A stretch of 64,000 nucleotides of DNA from Promethearchaeota archaeon (lineage in GTDB: Archaea; Asgardarchaeota; Thorarchaeia; Thorarchaeales; Thorarchaeaceae), in NCBI GenBank assembly GCA_014728035.1, contig WJMJ01000034.1, positions 1-64,000 on the forward strand, given 5' to 3'. Below are positions 63,401-64,000 of this stretch, in pieces. The notes under the pieces are model-generated. The model was not told the origin of the DNA, did no database searches, and was given only the letters and a program-made list of their open reading frames with translations. The position numbers and the translations under genes were made by a program. The first letter of the stretch is position 1, and each line of letters opens with the position of its first letter.

Positions 63401-64000
63401 ATGGTCGATTTCAAAAGACCGTCTGAAGAATCCTATATTATGAATTTCATTAGAGCTACTGATACCATCATTGACAACTGCTTGAACCTCCCAATTTCCA
63501 ACTGACGCATTATTCGCTTCGAGATAGACATAATCAGTTATAGCATAACCAGATGATACTGTAGCTGATAGAGAGTACCACAAACTATCTGAGGAGTCAT
63601 ACACATCAAATGTTACTAAATCACCCTCGTAAGTACTAGGAACAGATGCTCTGAAACGTGTTGGTTCGTTTGCTCGAAATGTTCTCGTAGTAGTCCACTG
63701 GGACTGAGTAGAATCCCAGACTTCCAAATTTGTTATCATATTTGGCGAATTACCTTTCAGTAACCAGAAACCATTCTGATATGTTGTAGTTATATCAAAA
63801 ACTGAAACATTTACTACTCCATCACCTGGTTGTCCTTGATTCCATCCACTGCTGAGATTGGTAGCTCTATCAAATGGCTCTGCGACAAAGGTAATGTCTC
63901 TGTTCAGAGGTGTTGATATATTGAAGGAATATTCAGGTTCATACCCATCTGGAACTGCAGCATAGTAGTTTGTAGTCCACTTTACGTTAGAAGCATTAGT
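57461..64000 (-). CDS. Second giant Ig-like-repeat surface protein, 5' end beyond the window (partial)
   Basis: The track start at 63739 is an internal methionine: the frame stays open to 64000, and the added 87 residues (NYYAAVPDGYEPEYSFNISTPLNRDITFVAEPFD) align with DIPDGYVNRYFYNISIPLNRDVFHVATFLN in the paralog downstream. So 2179 residues are visible, missing the signal peptide and N-terminal domain. About 17 Ig-like repeats match those of the downstream protein in order. After the membrane helix (IAIAVIGFAILAAVYIRVLSVPK) come DVEELLHELATVVGLTEDDIQTLRINLEAMRPSERAGFISEVIRQE and GISESEVEIMIEQAKELSKAEVEALIDQIGG, homologous to the other tail, but with a shorter linker. The two genes are a tandem duplication and are translationally coupled. 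Confidence 0.85.
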   Translation of the reverse strand, partial: TNASNVKWTTNYYAAVPDGYEPEYSFNISTPLNRDITFVAEPFDRATNLSSGWNQGQPGDGVVNVSVFDITTTYQNGFWLLKGNSPNMITNLEVWDSTQSQWTTTRTFRANEPTRFRASVPSTYEGDLVTFDVYDSSDSLWYSLSATVSSGYAITDYVYLEANNASVGNWEVQAVVNDGISSSNEIHNIGFFRRSFEIDHSTEMLVKYPIGSETSWSKDVTYGDVVLLQLQINDTDADTLVADGFMTYDWAAGTGIVSNMGTGEYSVSLDTTLLSGNGQYPIQLDWSKDNYDSVNEVFILNVIYTTEFFSNDAPGINIPSGYVAEMEVYYEDQLGQPITGASIVTNWTYSSYNVDPVIGQPGYYKISFNTSGVSLGLYDLNITASNDYCESRTIFLSVQVRDVHTSVIRSTSFVSIPVGYTGTLTVTYTDTDANEPIQFAESEISCNWTEFHSLGDTNYTVTETSPGEYTIELISFNDDPLGSFTVIFDIERYGSQNHTFSITVELRTHLTSFELVNPIDPTPYTANVEATVLYYDSDVDAGITNGTLNDFAVLINVTSDGSPITFSVVNGSNPGEYIILVPADQWGAIGERNLTIEIFWTGITEKYEDLVIETSVTITSTPTDIFIGDSPIMTPYLEDLSFSIIYYDTANATGIVNSTGAYAGNVHIYITVLTAGETLTQSDFTITEIDPFNNSGEYRFEFNTSLLSGLVGCQLRIMFNWTNGELPLYENQSIVITVYSTYRQTTAEWNPLPVTPYDELVNLTLVYKDVLSDDSIRNSTKLIISIQEAITYQIFYEGDITGVFKIELDTSSWTPGTYTFHIDITWVGSPFYQNKSSIAVQINVRERYTELTHGTFSPIQYQNNLTLLFTYTDTDDGTSLGMNNAILTLNSSLSGYYYFVDNGDGTYTLHLNTTGFGNIGTYVVSVDAIYGGARYATDASDLFYITITNRRAQLTSELPDLTPYLSLANITIYYTDDNTGTGIIGTTISATCSEATLVLNDNYWYVDQGDGYYVISIDTEALGNFGTYTISVTADYTGSPFYQSRSRDVNIEVSRRIVSLIVSKSPLNTPFGENVSFQITITDSLLNSPIDINKSSLILTHIGSVEILPSQYSFTGSSGTYTISILSTILTSTLESGHEISVRFYWSDIEPFYANATVSTEVTITSRPTQVAVLSTPPAYFTLNATATVSYSDYIDGIGIENASVSISCSNITPIQYWIINNFDGTYGVKINTTKLLTLGRFIFYANFSWTGTPYYQNKTLLRFTIIVNPVSTTLSFAVSDESTNYLGDIIIGNLTFINQISGDGIEAADIQSNWNSLYGTSITIIELGDGIYNITIETTGLDAEIYSFSLTAEKYLHVNRTILADIILAPVPVLMDIDATPTEPIWGESMEFSVNLTDARDGSAIINASVNMTISGQYYDLIEVAPGIYNRTLLSSSFNAGEYSITFSSSLLNHESRQRDFQIKIAKVSTSINADLDSYVTVNGQTVTVEVEYVIQSDSSPISSGIVTYTWTGGAGQIFWNAIESKYVGQFTISGVTVGSHQVQVSASSTNYKTVTTQLTIEVSEASTELSVLNDISVLPAVYGDEVNVTVYLNNTDLNLPVLNSTLTYSVGTIVGNMTELGNGWYSAMVPTSSIAISEWILTVSSSQSGYQPASIEVTLDVTPIPTKIEIIGPALLTVFHGENATFTLYYNNTHSNIGIDNATTNFVFEGFSGLLVNEGGGNYSLTLNSSIVIAGSSARRISITMRKDNHAYAFTNVKLIVKPISTTIDGPEEITYPVGDDYSVSFDYLDSLHDELISGATASAIWEFGNAILEDLGNGTYVFSPSATGIDRLEIKDEPYRVRISISKLNYSQTEIILNLVIREIATELTYEPLPPSVFAGNILFVRVTYYDLDHATAIPNANNATTNPGLTRILDREIDYGNGTYVFAFIPPGVATYELTVTMSLNDYESQTVNIVIFSEIPPEQQALVTGFRNIAIAVIGFAILAAVYIRVLSVPKQVRKIQKMINTISKGGIPEPYDTSDRREMLLSMMNQDLVPVGIIKTSDDISRSTIQVEILDVEELLHELATVVGLTEDDIQTLRINLEAMRPSERAGFISEVIRQERSRRAKELAEETAAESADEDVEQKLTDAELDDLREKLRKMGISESEVEIMIEQAKELSKAEVEALIDQIGGMD

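Overview
The window looks like archaeal chromosome, most probably from an Asgard archaeon; a Thorarchaeia-like lineage is my best guess, but nothing here fixes it phylogenetically. Archaeal signs are the ThrRS with the archaea-type N-terminal editing domain, the archaeal-type TyrRS, TATA-like promoters, and Shine-Dalgarno (SD) sites with ATG, GTG and TTG starts. Asgard-flavoured signs are a degenerate small-GTPase-like domain, a 7TM protein with a possible longin/roadblock-like tail, a PPP-family phosphatase, LRR and TPR proteins, and very large Ser/Thr/Asn-rich surface proteins with one membrane anchor and a cytoplasmic tail. I see no rRNA, tRNA, CRISPR array or insertion sequence.

Layout. 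1-1848 (minus) is the N-terminal 616 residues of a nuclease-methyltransferase restriction enzyme; it is absent from the ORF track because it runs off the edge. 1950-2945 is an SDR epimerase. 3125-13347 is a surface and signalling cluster: three secreted right-handed beta-helix proteins and two small proteins. Three of these five products share a ~90-residue GWRNKY winged-helix-like domain. In one of them that domain is the cytoplasmic end of a beta-helix surface protein. This is the best candidate here for an undescribed system: an extracellular beta-helix joined by one membrane helix to a putative DNA-binding domain.

13588-25835 is mixed. It holds a TRASH-like metal-binding protein convergent with a His-tailed dihydrolipoamide-dehydrogenase-like enzyme, a 7TM putative sensor, an amidohydrolase, a ferric-reductase-like membrane protein, ThrRS, a saccharopine-dehydrogenase-like enzyme, threonine dehydratase, a lone receiver domain and a membrane alpha/beta hydrolase. 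25975-31997 holds PPDK flanked by two paralogous secreted proteins. 32309-37402 holds a fold-type II PLP enzyme, LRR and TPR proteins and an acyl-CoA synthetase (ADP-forming) alpha-type protein. 37606-41840 holds a GT-C-like membrane protein, a PIN-domain protein with a small membrane partner, and a cupin.

42124-44614 is a compact set of pseudo-GTPase, LOG-like nucleotide-binding protein and PPP phosphatase. 44725-49531 is a tightly packed run: DUF362 protein, UbiA/DPPR-synthase-like prenyltransferase, PHP phosphoesterase, AglD/LPG-synthase-like membrane protein and TyrRS. It suggests lipid-linked sugar synthesis and membrane handling. 49572-64000 (minus) is a tandem pair of giant Ig-like repeat surface proteins coupled by a TAATG stop/start overlap; the upstream one runs off the right edge.

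Several ORF-track starts are too long or wrong, and the starts chosen here rest on SD position and family N-termini. All family assignments come from reading motifs by eye; no database search was run.
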